Shown: positions 43,265-53,561, counted from the first letter of the stretch. The stretch is DNA of 64,000 bases from Bradyrhizobium sp. CB3481 (GCF_029714305.1 NZ_CP121647.1:5166501-5230500); one strand, 5' to 3'. Program-made: numbers and translations. Notes: generated from the sequence alone by a model not told the origin.

Positions 43265-44209
43265 ATGCGTTTCAAGGGCCTGGATTTGAATCTCCTCGTC
43301 GCGCTCGACGCTCTGATGACCGAGCGCAATCTCACCGCGGCGGCGCGCAGCATTAACCTCAGTCAGCCGGCCATGAGCGCGGCCATCGCCCGGCTCCGTG
43401 CCTATTTTCGCGATGAACTATTTACGATGAGAGGGCGCGAACTTGTCCCAACACCGCGTGCTGAAGGGCTCGCCGGCCCCATTCGCGAGGCTCTGCTGCA
43501 CATCCAGCTGTCCATTATTTCCCGGGATACGTTCAACCCAGCCCAATCGAATCGCCGCTTCAGGATCATCCTTTCCGATTTCATGACCATCGTGTTCTTT
43601 GGAAAGATCGTGGACCGTGTCGCGCGGGAAGCGCCCGCCGTGCGGTTCGAATTTCTGCCTTTGGCGGACGATCCCGATGGGGTTCTTCAGCGCGGTGAGG
43701 CCGATTTTCTGGTCTTACCGGAAGTGTTCATGTCGACTGCCCACCCTAAAGCGATACTGTTCGACGAGACACTTGTGTGCGTAGGCTGCCGTTCGAACAA
43801 GCAGTTATCCCGGCAGCTTACATTTGAGAGCTACATGTCGATGGGACACGTTGCGGCCAAGTTTGGGCCGACGCTGAGGCCCTCGATCGAGGAATGGTTT
43901 TTGCTCAAGCACGGTCTCAAGAGACGCATTGAGGTCGTTGTGCAGGGCTTTAGCATGATCCCGCCTATGCTGTTGAACACCGGCCGCATAGCAACGATGC
44001 CCGCAAGGCTTGCCAAACAGTTCGCAAAGTCCACCCCACTGCAGATCGTCGAACTTCCGCTGCCAAATGCTGAATTCACTGAGGCCGTCCAATGGCCTGC
44101 CCTTCACAATACTGATCCGGCAAGCATATGGATGCGGCGGGTGTTATCGCAGGAGGCATCCCGCATGGCTTCTCCGCGAGAGGCCACGCGAAGTCGCAGG
44201 CGCTCCTAA
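43265..44209 (+). CDS. nodD1: NodD1, LysR-type flavonoid-responsive activator
   Basis: 314 aa, the family length. N-terminal Lys[24 protein letters not shown] and [20 protein letters not shown]; the C-terminal part is the flavonoid-sensing domain ([20 protein letters not shown]). The ATG at 43265 is preceded by GGAG; upstream in-frame ATG is inside the nod box edge. It binds the adjacent nod box and activates the nod operon when host flavonoids are present. Confidence 0.95.
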   Translation: MRFKGLDLNLLVALDALMTERNLTAAARSINLSQPAMSAAIARLRAYFRDELFTMRGRELVPTPRAEGLAGPIREALLHIQLSIISRDTFNPAQSNRRFRIILSDFMTIVFFGKIVDRVAREAPAVRFEFLPLADDPDGVLQRGEADFLVLPEVFMSTAHPKAILFDETLVCVGCRSNKQLSRQLTFESYMSMGHVAAKFGPTLRPSIEEWFLLKHGLKRRIEVVVQGFSMIPPMLLNTGRIATMPARLAKQFAKSTPLQIVELPLPNAEFTEAVQWPALHNTDPASIWMRRVLSQEASRMASPREATRSRRRS

Positions 44210-45023
44210 TTTTTTTGCGGGGTTTTACCGCCTGCTCTTCGAATTGCTCCAGAAATGATCTTAGATCCTGCAAGATCCTGATCTTTTGGACCGATCTCTC
44301 TTCCTGCAATTTCGCGGATGGGTTGCCCTGCAATAGGCACGCACGCCATCTTGTTGCACGCAACAGAGATGCTGAATTCGATATCTGCGGCCGCGAGCCT
44401 CGAATCAGCGCGAGATGAAGTTGATGCTTGCCATCCACTCTATCGCGTGATGAAGCGATCCCTTCTTCCTCGTCCCGCGCTGCGCATGAGGATCTTGAGC
44501 GCCTCGTGTAGCAACAGCCGCTGCAAACATTCTGGAAACTAGCCAGACGGCGCGGCTTAATGGTTTTCTGGGACCTGCGGCGGGCAAATGCGGCGGCGGG
44601 TTTCCGCGAGGCAGGCGCAACACTACTGCGAGACGACCATCCTGATGAATGGAAATAATGTTCTACTTCAATGAATTCGCTTGAATCGCACGCCGCGTCA
44701 GGTTGTAGGCTTGCAATCAGCACCTAAGCACGCCCGGGCGCATCGACAGTGCGTTGGCGAACATGCAGCGCTGCCGGCGTTCCCATCGCGCTAACGCATC
44801 ACTGCGGTTCACAGTAAGCAATGTCTGAGAGCGATCGCCGGAGCGCGCCTAAGGCCTGCCTCAAAACCGCGAGGGCGACTTCCACGCCCGGCCTGCCCAT
44901 TTAAGCTGCTAGCCAGCGAATATGAGAGCATTTCTCTCGATCGCGCGTGAAGCCAGAAGGGGCGGTTCTGGCCGAGAGAGATCGTCATGGAAAGAACCGT
45001 TGTTGGCTGCAGAGTAAAAACAC
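44210..45023. other. nodD1-nodD2 spacer with a decayed nolA-type promoter
   Basis: About 800 bp with no intact gene. At 44681-44711 is a nolA-type operator/promoter, and 44735-44770 matches the beginning of nolA at DNA level (GTTGGCGAAC, TGCAG, GCTGCCGGC) but is not translatable. The rest is not recognised. Confidence 0.55.
44681..44711 (+). promoter_or_regulatory. NolA-type operator/promoter, site a
   Basis: -35 TTGAAT, 19-bp spacer CGCACGCCGCGTCAGGTTG, -10 TAGGCT. The long spacer is typical of MerR-activated promoters. Followed by a decayed nolA start. Confidence 0.65.
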
Positions 45024-45959
45024 GTGCGTTTCAAGGGACTTGATCTAAATCTCCTCGTTGCTCTCGACGCACTGATGACTGAGCGTAACCTCACGGCAGC
45101 GGCACGCAGCATCAACCTGAGCCAGCCGGCCATGAGCGCAGCCCTCGCCCGGCTACGGGCCTACTTCTGCGATGAACTATTTACGACGAGCGGGCGCGGA
45201 CTTGTCCCAACACCGCGTGCGGAGGGGCTCGCCGCCCCGACTCGCGAGGCTCTGGCGCATATCCAGCTCTCGATCATTTCCCGGGATACATTCAACCCCG
45301 CCCGGTCGACCCGCTGCTTCAGAATCATCCTTTCCGACTTCATGACAATCGTGTTCTTCCGAAGGATTGTGGACCGTATCGCGCGGGAAGCTCCCGGCGT
45401 CAGATTCGAACTTCTGCCACTCGGCGATGAGCCCGATGAGCCACTCCGGCGCGGTGAGGTCGATTTTCTTGTCTTACCGGAATTGTTCCTGTCGAATGCG
45501 CATCCTAAAGCGACACTATTCGAAGAGACACTTGTGTGCGTGGGCTGCTGTTCGAATAGGCAACTGCCAACGCAGCTTACATTCGACAGATACATGTCGA
45601 TGGGGCACGTTGCTGTCCGGTTCGGGCTGACGCGGAAGCCCTCGATCGAGGAATGGTTCTTGCTCGAGCACAATCTTAAGAGACGTATCGAGGTCGTTGT
45701 GCAGAGCTTTAGCATGATCCCGCCTATGCTATTAGACACCGACCGTATAGGGACGATGCCACGAAGGCTGGTTGAGCATTTCGAACAAACGATGCCTCTG
45801 CGGATCATTCAACTTCCTCTGTCGCTTCCCGCTTTCACTGAGGCCGTGCAATGGCCTTCCTCTCACAACAGTGACCCAGCAAGCATCTGGATGCGCGAGA
45901 TACTACTGCAGGAGGCTTCCCGGATGGCTTCTCCGCGCGAGAACAACACGCACCTATAA
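45024..45959 (+). CDS. nodD2: NodD2, LysR-type regulator
   Basis: 311 aa starting at GTG 45024 ([20 protein letters not shown]). About four fifths of positions match NodD1, with the same HTH and sensing regions. In B. japonicum NodD2 represses nod genes and is raised through NolA. No nod box precedes it. Its C-terminus ends [16 protein letters not shown], REN NTHL, shorter than NodD1. Confidence 0.93.
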   Translation: MRFKGLDLNLLVALDALMTERNLTAAARSINLSQPAMSAALARLRAYFCDELFTTSGRGLVPTPRAEGLAAPTREALAHIQLSIISRDTFNPARSTRCFRIILSDFMTIVFFRRIVDRIAREAPGVRFELLPLGDEPDEPLRRGEVDFLVLPELFLSNAHPKATLFEETLVCVGCCSNRQLPTQLTFDRYMSMGHVAVRFGLTRKPSIEEWFLLEHNLKRRIEVVVQSFSMIPPMLLDTDRIGTMPRRLVEHFEQTMPLRIIQLPLSLPAFTEAVQWPSSHNSDPASIWMREILLQEASRMASPRENNTHL

Positions 45960-46763
45960 GTTACGGCAGAGCGCCCCTTCTACTCCTCGCATCAATCAAG
46001 ATCCAGTCCGATCGAAGGGGCTCATTCATTGTAAGCGCGCAGCCTCAAAGCAACTCTCATAAGGATCTCGCGATCCACCTCGGCGCCCGACATTTGGGGC
46101 GCCCAAGGATCTTCCGCCGGGAACAGTTGGCAACGCTGCACTCAATGCTAGCAGCGTTGCTGCGGTCGATCTGCTGCGTCTATTGGAGAGCGCAGATCAA
46201 GGAACTCGGCGAGTCTGCCCTTGCGACGATGAGCAACCGTGGCATCGGTCTATTGGCAACGGCGGTTGAGGATGATCGCCTGCCGGCGGGGTCACTTCCA
46301 CCGGCCCGCACCCTTCATCGCTATTATTCGCATATATCTAGGACTCACGTAGCGGATCGCCTGTAAAGCGAGGATGCCAGATAGCCCCGCCGCCGCTCGA
46401 TCGCCTGCTCTGTTGCCATTCTTAATCAGCATCGGCCAACCGAACGATTTACGCGTTGGATTTTTCGCCTTGTTGCAGCCATTTCTTTGGGATCAGCGTC
46501 GCCACGAACGCGAGACTCTCTTCCGCGGCCAATCCGGCTGCATATAGAGACCGCGGTACTCGGCGAGTTTGCAAATGAAAGTAGTTCGACATCGCTTGTG
46601 CGATTCAAGACAAGCCCACTACAACTGTGTTGCACAACTGCATCACTTGAAAGCCCAGCGCATTTCGTCGATGTACGCCGCCGGTTTGTCTCGATTTGAC
46701 CCTACCGCAGTCAAATGTCTCGACCACGTGCGCCGCCCGGCGCGATGACAAGTACGGAGCCGA
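45960..46763. other. nodD2 to nolA-region spacer, no recognised gene
   Basis: A plus frame at 46094-46366 is open (90 codons) but lacks an RBS and motifs. Nothing else supported. Confidence 0.4.
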
Positions 46764-46976
46764 ATGTTGCAGCAATACAGTGGTGTCTACGATTCCGAAG
46801 ACCTTTCGGCCTTAGGAAGGATTTTTGACAAAGCATTCGCGGCTTTACCGGCATCTATGCAAACCCCTGAAAACCGGACGGAAATCGCCAAGCTTGTTCT
46901 CGCACGTGCAGAGGCCGGCAAGGCCGAGTTGGCGTCCTTGACGAACTTGATGGACGCCATTGCTTCTGCAGCTTGA
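46764..46976 (+). CDS. 70-aa conserved-looking small protein
   Basis: ATG 46764: MLQQYSGVYDSEDLSALGRI, then FDKAFAALPASMQTPENRTE and IAKLVLARAEAGKAELASLT. Strongly helical, acidic, no signal peptide. A frameshifted second copy at 47325-47517 keeps the SGVY..DLS.L.R.F...F and TEIAK-like parts, so the gene was duplicated together with the next nolA-type promoter. I know such short frames beside rhizobial regulators but cannot name it. Confidence 0.55.
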   Translation: MLQQYSGVYDSEDLSALGRIFDKAFAALPASMQTPENRTEIAKLVLARAEAGKAELASLTNLMDAIASAA

Positions 46977-47050
46977 TCAAACGCACTTGGTGTAAAGTCA
47001 GCTCGCTTGCGCCGCAAACCAAGTCGTTTCAGCTAGAGCATTGAAATAGC

Positions 47051-47081
47051 TTGATTCTCACGCGACGTCAGGTTGTAGCTT
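47051..47081 (+). promoter_or_regulatory. NolA-type operator/promoter, site b
   Basis: -35 TTGATT, 19-bp spacer CTCACGCGACGTCAGGTTG, -10 TAGCTT. It precedes a decayed nolA copy whose start ATGACGAAAGG lies at 47098. Confidence 0.7.
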
Positions 47082-47097
47082 TGTAAATCGAGCAACA

Positions 47098-47519
47098 TGA
47101 CGAAAGGTATACCGCGAATGCGTCGATGGCACGTCGGCAGTCTTGCAGAGGGATCGCCTCGCGCAACGGTACGCACGTTGCATCAGGGAGCACACATTAG
47201 GTGCGGAGTGCATCGACGGCCGTCAGGCGGACGTACGAGCACGAAGACGTAAAACAAGTATACCGTATTCCAGCGCTGCACGAGGTTGTCCTCTCTCTTC
47301 ACGAGCGGAGCCACACGTCGCCGCGATGCAGCGGTGTCTACGAACCAGGAGGCCTCTCGGTCTTGGAACGATTTCTGATACAGCATTCGCGGCGTTATCA
47401 GCGCCTATGCGAACTTGCGAAGAATGGCACGGCGATCGCCAAGATCATCAGCAGCCGCAAGCGAGGCGGAGTCCACATCCCTGATGAACTTGGTGGACAT
47501 CATTGCATCATCGCTTAAT
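47098..47519 (+). pseudogene. nolA: Decayed nolA start fused to a decayed copy of the 70-aa gene
   Basis: Across frames: MTKGIPRMRRWHVGSLAEG (cf. MTKATPRWRRWRIGELAEA), ATVRTLHQ, GGRTYEHEDVKQVYRIPAL (cf. GHRMYDSDSVQRVYQIRAL), then SGVYEPGGLSVLERFLIQ matching the 70-aa ORF. The middle and C-terminal NolA domains are missing. Frameshifted throughout. Confidence 0.7.
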
Positions 47520-47595
47520 CAAGCGGCGATCCTAAAGGAGAGTCACCTTGCTTGCGCCCGGATGGAAGAGGATTCAGCTAGATCATTGAAATAGC

Positions 47596-47626
47596 TTGAA
47601 TCTCACGCGATGTCAGGTTGTAGGCT
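47596..47626 (+). promoter_or_regulatory. NolA-type operator/promoter, site c (nolA)
   Basis: -35 TTGAAT, 19-bp spacer CTCACGCGATGTCAGGTTG, -10 TAGGCT, 16 bp before the nolA start at 47642. A near-palindrome CTCACGC..G.GTCAGG sits in the spacer, so NolA probably controls itself here. Confidence 0.75.
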
Positions 47627-47641
47627 TGGAAATTGAGAAAC

Positions 47642-48343
47642 ATGACCAAAGCTACACCACGATGGCGTCGATGGCGCATTGGAGAACTTGCAGAGGCTAC
47701 CGGCCTAACGGTACGCACTCTGCATCACTACGAGCACATAGGGCTACTCCGTGCCTCGGAGCGCACCGATGGCGGTCACCGGATGTACGACAGCGACAGT
47801 GTACAGCGAGTATACCAAATTCGAGCGCTGCGTGAGATTGGCTTCTCCCTTGAGGAGATTCGCAAAGCGATGGAGGGCAGCTCTTCGCTTACGGACCTGT
47901 TGCGCAGCCATTTAGAGCGCATTGAGAATCAAGTCGAACGTACGACCATGCTGCGAGATCGTTTACGCAACATGACAACCGATGGCGAAGTACAGGTCAG
48001 TGTCGATGAGCTACCCGCGACTTTGGATGCAATGTCGCGGGTTAATAAACGCGCTCAAGCGCCCCGCTGCAGATGCGCCTCAGATCCACATCGAGAAGAG
48101 CGGTGGCGACGGATCCACGAGGAGTTGCGCGATTGCATGACACGGGGCGAGCATCCTCGCAGCGAACGGGTCACTGCTGTGGCTCTCCAAGCACGTTCGC
48201 TAATCACCGAAGTCGCAGGAGCTGATTCGACAGCTTCGACGATACTGACAGTTCTTGCGCGATTGAGCGCGCCTCCAAAATTGGCTGGCTGGGATCTCAG
48301 TCTAGTGCAGTATCTCGATCGCGCACTCGCCGCGCTGGAGTGA
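47642..48343 (+). CDS. nolA: NolA, MerR-type nodulation regulator
   Basis: 233 aa from ATG 47642 (a TTG three codons earlier is open). N-terminal MerR HTH and wing: WRIGELAEATGLTVRTLHHY and EHIGLLRASERTDGGHRMYD; dimerisation helix to about residue 125; then a C-terminal region with a Cys pair (RCRCASDP). NolA restricts nodulation by genotype and responds to population density in B. japonicum, where internal start codons yield shorter forms; candidate internal Mets here are in HRMYD and KAMEG. Neighbours nodD2/nodD1 match the B. japonicum order. Confidence 0.93.
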   Translation: MTKATPRWRRWRIGELAEATGLTVRTLHHYEHIGLLRASERTDGGHRMYDSDSVQRVYQIRALREIGFSLEEIRKAMEGSSSLTDLLRSHLERIENQVERTTMLRDRLRNMTTDGEVQVSVDELPATLDAMSRVNKRAQAPRCRCASDPHREERWRRIHEELRDCMTRGEHPRSERVTAVALQARSLITEVAGADSTASTILTVLARLSAPPKLAGWDLSLVQYLDRALAALE

Positions 48344-49257
48344 GTAGCCGTGCTGACGCTTTCGGGATAACGTGCTCGATCCCGCTTGCCTTTCGGAGCC
48401 TGTTGGCTCTCTATCAGCGTCTATTTGGACCTCGACAGCCAGTCGGCTGAGGCGACGAGCGGCCGTTAAGGCAAATGCACAACCAACGCCCGCTTCACCT
48501 TACCGATCGGGGGGGTGCCCCCTGGGGGCGCCGCCGGTGGCCCTGCAAGCATCTTCGGCGTCTGAAGTCCGATGCTCGGAGCCGCGGTCTCAAGTGATCC
48601 CACGGCAGTTGTGTGCGTCAAGTTCAGAGCGCGCAGCACCAAGCTCGGAGAGCGGAACGTCTCTTGTGGCCAAGCACGACCGTGACAAGCGGAGGACGAA
48701 GCCACCCGGCTTGAGACATGCTGATCATTGGTGAACCAGAGCACCTTGCTTGGATAACTGACGGCGATCTTCGCTAGCTCGAACGAGTTGTGCCGGCTTT
48801 CCGGCTTGAAAACTCTTTGCATACGTTCCCCGTGATTCCGACCGGCTCTCTGAGCGTGGCCAGCGAACGGTTTGCTTCTGGTTCGCGCCGGATGCTTTGG
48901 GGTATGCCGGTGACTTCTTGATGATCTGCTCGTGGGTCCGCGAGCTTTGTCGTTTTTTTAATCGCAACCCTTGAAGGGGCTTGAATCGCCCGTAGCGTCA
49001 AATTGTACAATTTCAAGTAGATGAGCGCTCTCCGGCAGAACGACTGAAGACCACTTCGGCCGTCTGTGGAGTTCGCCTTGCGCTGCACTTAGTTCTAATT
49101 CTGGGCGAGAGCTCTTCCGCACCTGGGGCCGAAATGGACAATCGTCATGACATTACACATCTGATCACTGCGCGCTCGCTTCCGTTATCTGGACGTCTGA
49201 GCCGGTGAGGGACACAACACGACTGATCGCGGCCTTGCACCAACATCGAGAGCTCCA
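48344..49257. other. nolA to binding-protein spacer
   Basis: About 900 bp without a supported gene. It includes a G/C-rich hairpin-prone stretch near 48505-48535 and a nolA-type promoter at 48981. After that, 49040-49085 shows weak DNA similarity to the nolA start. Confidence 0.45.
48981..49011 (+). promoter_or_regulatory. NolA-type operator/promoter, site d
   Basis: -35 TTGAAT, 19-bp spacer CGCCCGTAGCGTCAAATTG, -10 TACAAT. It points at the binding-protein gene starting 250 bp downstream. Confidence 0.6.
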
Positions 49258-50367
49258 ATGACACTTAATTTTACCAGTTCAGCCGCAAGTGCCGCCATCC
49301 TTGCTTGTGCTTTGGTTTCGACTGCGCCCGCTAAGGATGTTAGTATCGCCGTGGCCGGACCAACAGGAAGCACTGCTGCGATCGGTGCGCAGATGCGCGA
49401 GGGGGCTGCCGCGGCCGTTGATGCTTTGAATGCCTCGGGCTTACTTGGCGATACAAAGGTTATATTGACCGTCGCCGACGACGCGTGCGGTCCCAAGCAG
49501 GCGGTCGCAGCAGCGAATCGCCTGACGGCGGATCGGGCCAGATTGGTCGTTGGCCACTTTTGTTCTTCTTCCTCGATCCCAGCTTCCGACGTTTACGCTG
49601 AAGGGCAAGTTGTTCAAATCTCTCCAGGCTCAACTAATCCGCAGCTGACAGAGCGCGGTCTTAAGACCGTGTTTCGAATCTGCGGCCGCGATGACCAACA
49701 AGGCGTCGTGGCAGCCGAATACATCCTGCGACATTACCCGAACAACAAAATCGCCGTCCTTGATGACAAGAGTACGGCTGGCAAGGGCATTTCTGATGTC
49801 GTCGAGTCGCGCCTTCAGCAAGCCGGCCAAAACGTCTTTCGACAAAGCTACGTGGCCGGCGAAAAGGACTACACGGCTCTGGTCTCGAGGATGAAGAGGG
49901 ACGGAATCCAGATCGCCTATATCGGCGGCTATTACACCGAGATCGGCCTGATTGTACGCCAGGCCCCAGAAGCAGGCGCAGGTCTCACGATCATGGCAAA
50001 CGATCCGTTGATGACTCACGAGTTCTGGGCCATCACGAGTAGAGCCGGAAATGGCACGCTGTTCACCTTCATGCCCGACGCCAGCAAGACTCCCCAAGCC
50101 GCGGACGCCGTGGCCAAGCTCAAGGCTTCTAATCTGTCTGCAGAAGGCTATACGCTCTACGCGTATGCGGCCGTCCAGGCTTGGGCGGACGCGGTGAAGC
50201 GGGCCGGGTCCTTCAACCCGTCACGGGTCGCAGCCGCGCTTCGTTCGCAGCCAATCGAAACGGTAATCGGCACAGTCCGATTTGACTCCAAAGGCGACAA
50301 CGCGGCTCCCGGCTTCCTGGTTTACCGCTGGCACGACAATATCGTCGAACCCGTCGAGCAGAACTGA
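49258..50367 (+). CDS. Branched-chain amino-acid-type periplasmic binding protein (LivJ-like)
   Basis: 369 aa, type I periplasmic binding fold of HAAT-type ABC transporters. N-terminal signal peptide with a hydrophobic core AASAAILACALVS and APA-KDVSI cleavage region; then SIAVAGPTGSTAAIGAQMRE, the DDACGPKQAVAAANRL ligand-loop motif, and GHFCSSSSIPASDVYAEGQV. No permease or ATPase genes are nearby, so it is an orphan or works with a transporter elsewhere; ligand unknown. A nolA-type promoter lies upstream. Confidence 0.85.
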   Translation: MTLNFTSSAASAAILACALVSTAPAKDVSIAVAGPTGSTAAIGAQMREGAAAAVDALNASGLLGDTKVILTVADDACGPKQAVAAANRLTADRARLVVGHFCSSSSIPASDVYAEGQVVQISPGSTNPQLTERGLKTVFRICGRDDQQGVVAAEYILRHYPNNKIAVLDDKSTAGKGISDVVESRLQQAGQNVFRQSYVAGEKDYTALVSRMKRDGIQIAYIGGYYTEIGLIVRQAPEAGAGLTIMANDPLMTHEFWAITSRAGNGTLFTFMPDASKTPQAADAVAKLKASNLSAEGYTLYAYAAVQAWADAVKRAGSFNPSRVAAALRSQPIETVIGTVRFDSKGDNAAPGFLVYRWHDNIVEPVEQN

Positions 50368-50872
50368 TCGTCGCGGCTCAGACGGTTCCCGAACATTCAA
50401 CCTGTGATCGCATCAATGAGACACTTTCCCAGCGCAAATCGCTTGCTACGCGCCTCGCTTCCCGCGCTCGCGGCAATACTTGCTGCCCTACCCTACCCCT
50501 GGATGACTCTGAGGAACATGCAGCGTCGCCGAAGCCGCTCGGTTACTTTTGCCAGGCGCCGGACCATTCCAGGAATGATGTTGCAGCCAGTTCAAAAACG
50601 ACGGCGACCCCACTCCGGTTGCCGAGCCTCCTCGTTGCGCAAATGCGATCCGCTCGACGATTAGCCGCTCGGTTTCAAAGGGGGCTGCGCCGAGCGACAG
50701 GTTTATCCCGCCTCTCATAGATTAGCACTTCGAACTGCTGCTAGCTGAGAGATTTGGATGGCCGCCGTTTTTATTTCAAAAAGGCATCCAACTCTGACCT
50801 CTGCCATCGCAGGGCGCAACAGCTGGCATGCTGAGGATTGCGAGCGCCTCGGCGGCTCAAAAGGAGAACAAT
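50368..50872. other. Spacer before the aminotransferase
   Basis: No gene recognised. Contains a 7-bp inverted repeat, TTGGATG (50754-50760) and CATCCAA (50785-50791), separated by 24 bp that include GTTTTTATTTCAAAAAGG. It has a loose look of a degenerate LysR/nod-box-type site about 80 bp before the gene. Confidence 0.4.
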
Positions 50873-51991
50873 ATGTCGGATGCAAAATTGCAAGCTGTGC
50901 TCTCTTCTCTTTCGCCGGCAGCGAGACAGCTAGATGCTCTGCCGTGCGACCGGCCTGCGCCGGCGACTGATTACATCAAGCTAAACACGAATGAGAACCC
51001 ATTTCCACTACCAACAATCGTATGGCAAAGCGCAATTGCGGCGCTTGAGCGACAATATCTATATCCAGAAGAGGACAATATTAGCTTGCGGGAAGCAGCT
51101 GCCAATGCTTACGGCCTCACCAAAGATCATGTGATCGCCGGTAACGGATCCTCTGAACTTCTCGGGCTCATCTACCGCGCTTTTCTTGCGCCGGGCGACA
51201 GCGTGGCAATGATATCGCCGGGCTTTTCGTTCAACCGCAAGCTCGCCATGTTGCAGGGCGCTCAATTGCTCGAAATCGGAACGAGCGAAGCTCGTTCCCT
51301 CCCGCTCGAGCAATTGCTTCTTGGTCCCGCAAACAATGCCAAATTCATTCTGTTAGCTAATCCGAACAATCCAACCGGGACCTTCGTTCCGGTAGCCGAT
51401 ATCGAATGTCTCCTGGCACAATCGAACCGCTTAATCGTTTTGGACGAGGCCTATGTCGACTTTGCACCTGATAATGGCCTGCGCCTCGTCAGTCGCTATC
51501 CAAATCTTCTACTCTTAAGAACATTTTCGAAAAGCTATGCTGCCGCTGGCATTCGCGTCGGCTTCGGTTTCGGCCATCCTGAGCTCATTGGGAGGCTACG
51601 TAATATCCAGAACGTCTTCAACATGAATGTGGTCGGGCATGCGATCGGCACCAGCATTCTTGCCCATCGCGCTGCTTACGAGGAGAACCACCAATATATC
51701 AGGCATGAAAGACAGCGAGTTACGACCGCTCTGGCGCAACTCGGATTTTCCGTAACACCTTCCTACGCCAACTTCTTGCTAGCCCGAGTGCCAGAGGGAA
51801 AAGACGGCAGGTGGTGGCAGGCAGCTTTGGAAACGCAAAAGATACTCGTTGCCTTCTTTCCTGATAAAAGCCTTGGCGATTGCATCCGGGTTAGCATCGG
51901 CACAGAAACGCAAATGGATGCGTTCCTCGCAGCAGTCGGTCACATCTCCGAGATCTTAAGAAGTGGAAGATCGCGCGCTTCGCGGAGCTAA
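50873..51991 (+). CDS. HisC-like PLP aminotransferase
   Basis: 372 aa, fold-type I aminotransferase of the histidinol-phosphate family. AAAGGAG five bases before ATG 50873 decides the start. Motifs: LNTNENPFPLP, NPNNPTGT (163-170), DEAYVDFAP, and the PLP lysine K220 in RTFSKSYAAAGIRVG. Being in a symbiosis island beside a luciferase-like monooxygenase, it resembles y4wE of the NGR234 symbiotic plasmid, part of the y4wEFG locus linked to indole-3-acetic acid production. Aromatic-amino-acid transamination is therefore a possible role, besides histidinol phosphate. Intact. Confidence 0.85.
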   Translation: MSDAKLQAVLSSLSPAARQLDALPCDRPAPATDYIKLNTNENPFPLPTIVWQSAIAALERQYLYPEEDNISLREAAANAYGLTKDHVIAGNGSSELLGLIYRAFLAPGDSVAMISPGFSFNRKLAMLQGAQLLEIGTSEARSLPLEQLLLGPANNAKFILLANPNNPTGTFVPVADIECLLAQSNRLIVLDEAYVDFAPDNGLRLVSRYPNLLLLRTFSKSYAAAGIRVGFGFGHPELIGRLRNIQNVFNMNVVGHAIGTSILAHRAAYEENHQYIRHERQRVTTALAQLGFSVTPSYANFLLARVPEGKDGRWWQAALETQKILVAFFPDKSLGDCIRVSIGTETQMDAFLAAVGHISEILRSGRSRASRS

Positions 51992-52104
51992 TGTCGTCTT
52001 TTGCGTTCGTCGGCGATAGCACCACGTCACGGGCGGGCTGAGTGCGATTTATGCCGATGGCATAGGTCAGTTGTGGCTGAAGGACGAATGGTAGCAACGG
52101 ATCG

Positions 52105-52179
52105 ATGCCTTACCGGCTGACGCTTGTCAGTGTCGAGACGGAAGACGAATCGCCAGTGATCAGCGGCATGAACGACTAA
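52105..52179 (+). CDS. 24-aa ORF related to the small ORF of the ATPase module
   Basis: MPYRLTLVSVETEDESPVIS then GMND. Its DNA shares GATGCCTTACCG and TGACGCTTGTCAG with the 40-aa ORF at 18762, the latter gap being exactly 24 bases, so both blocks stay in frame (MPYR ... TLVS). It has only a weak RBS. Likely another remnant or short form of that ORF family. Confidence 0.35.
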   Translation: MPYRLTLVSVETEDESPVISGMND

Positions 52180-52298
52180 CGACCCCAACACAGCAGGCTG
52201 GAACGTGCCATCACAATAAGAGCCGTCCGTCTTTAGCGCTCGGATGCCCACAAGCGAGCGACCCTCCCGCCTTCACACTTCTACCTGGAGATAATCGA

Positions 52299-53333
52299 AT
52301 GAGAGACGTCTTTCCTTCAAAAATAACCTGCGGCATCTTCGATCACCTGGATGCCGACGGCCGTGATATAGCCCGACAATACGAAGATCGCCTCGTACTA
52401 GCGGAGGCGTACGATCGCCTCGGTTTCTATGCTTATCATGTGGCAGAGCACCACTGTTCGCCCCACGGGAGAGGCCCATCACCAAATCTGTTCTTATCAA
52501 GCGTCGCGCAGCGCACAAGGCAACTTCGTGTTGGCCCATTGGTGATGCTGCTTAACCTTTATCACCCGCTACGCGCGTTCGAAGAGATTTGCATGCTCGA
52601 CCAATTGAGTGGTGGCCGGCTGGAGCTGGGCATCGGACGTGGATCTCTCCCCGTCGAATGGGGCTACTTCGGAGTCAGCGCGGACACGGCGCCAAGCCGT
52701 TATGAGGAAGCCAGCGAGATCCTTATAAAGGCGATGAAAGGCGGCACTCTGTCCTATCGAGGCAATCACTTTGAGTTGAATGACGTTCCTTTGACCCTTG
52801 GACCTCTTCAACGTCCCTGGCCGCCGACATGGATTACCACCAATAGACCCGAGTCAGCAGCTTGGGCCGCCGCGAATGGTGCAAATCTCGCATGCGTGGG
52901 CCCCTCCTCTACCGTTCGCAAAGTTACTGATGCCTTCCGCGCTCATCGCGAGCCTAACCGTGACGTTGATGATCATGCCCCGTTCATCGGATTGCTCCGC
53001 ATGGTCGTGATTGCACGCTCGGAGCCAGATGCCCATTCGCTCGCGGCCTCTGCCTACGAAGGATGGCTTAAGAGTTTCAAATTCCTTTACGAATATAATG
53101 GCATTCCGACACCGCCAAACCTGCCGCTGACCTTCGACGCAGCAATCGCGAGCGAATTGTGCGTCGTCGGAACGCCAGCTTCTGTTCGGAACGCTCTTCT
53201 TAACCAGTTGGAAGCGGCAGGTGCCAACTATCTGATTTCTCAACTCGCTTTTGGGAATCTACCGCTGGATGCTTCCCTATACGCCGCAACCACGATTCAA
53301 TCAGAAATCATCGCTCGACCTGACTACGTATGA
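52299..53333 (+). CDS. Luciferase-like (LLM class) flavin-dependent monooxygenase
   Basis: 344 aa; bacterial-luciferase TIM-barrel fold. GGAG precedes ATG 52299 by nine bases. Family stretches: GFYAYHVAEHHCSPHGRGPS, GPLVMLLNLYHPLRAFEEIC, LDQLSGGRLELGIGRGSLPV and ATSVRNALL-like C-terminal region. Uses FMNH2 and O2; substrate unknown. With the aminotransferase it matches the y4wE-y4wF pair of NGR234. Intact. Confidence 0.87.
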   Translation: MRDVFPSKITCGIFDHLDADGRDIARQYEDRLVLAEAYDRLGFYAYHVAEHHCSPHGRGPSPNLFLSSVAQRTRQLRVGPLVMLLNLYHPLRAFEEICMLDQLSGGRLELGIGRGSLPVEWGYFGVSADTAPSRYEEASEILIKAMKGGTLSYRGNHFELNDVPLTLGPLQRPWPPTWITTNRPESAAWAAANGANLACVGPSSTVRKVTDAFRAHREPNRDVDDHAPFIGLLRMVVIARSEPDAHSLAASAYEGWLKSFKFLYEYNGIPTPPNLPLTFDAAIASELCVVGTPASVRNALLNQLEAAGANYLISQLAFGNLPLDASLYAATTIQSEIIARPDYV

Positions 53334-53561
53334 CTTCGATCCGACGTTACAGATCCAAATTGTTGTCGAGCGCGCCTTTTCTATCCGCGTACGATCGGCC
53401 GGGACTGACAGAAGCTCCCATAAGCCGGGTCGAAAAGCGCCACGCTGGCGTCCTCGAGACTGAACAGACCTTCAGACGCCTCGTTTAGTTTACCGCAGAA
53501 GCCCCTTCGTAGGGCCGCAAAAATGCCAATCCACCATTAGCAACAATGGAGAACGATTAAC

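Noticed and set aside
48505..48535. G/C-rich hairpin as a terminator of nolA
   Set aside because: Strong stem but no T-run after it and 160 bp from the stop.
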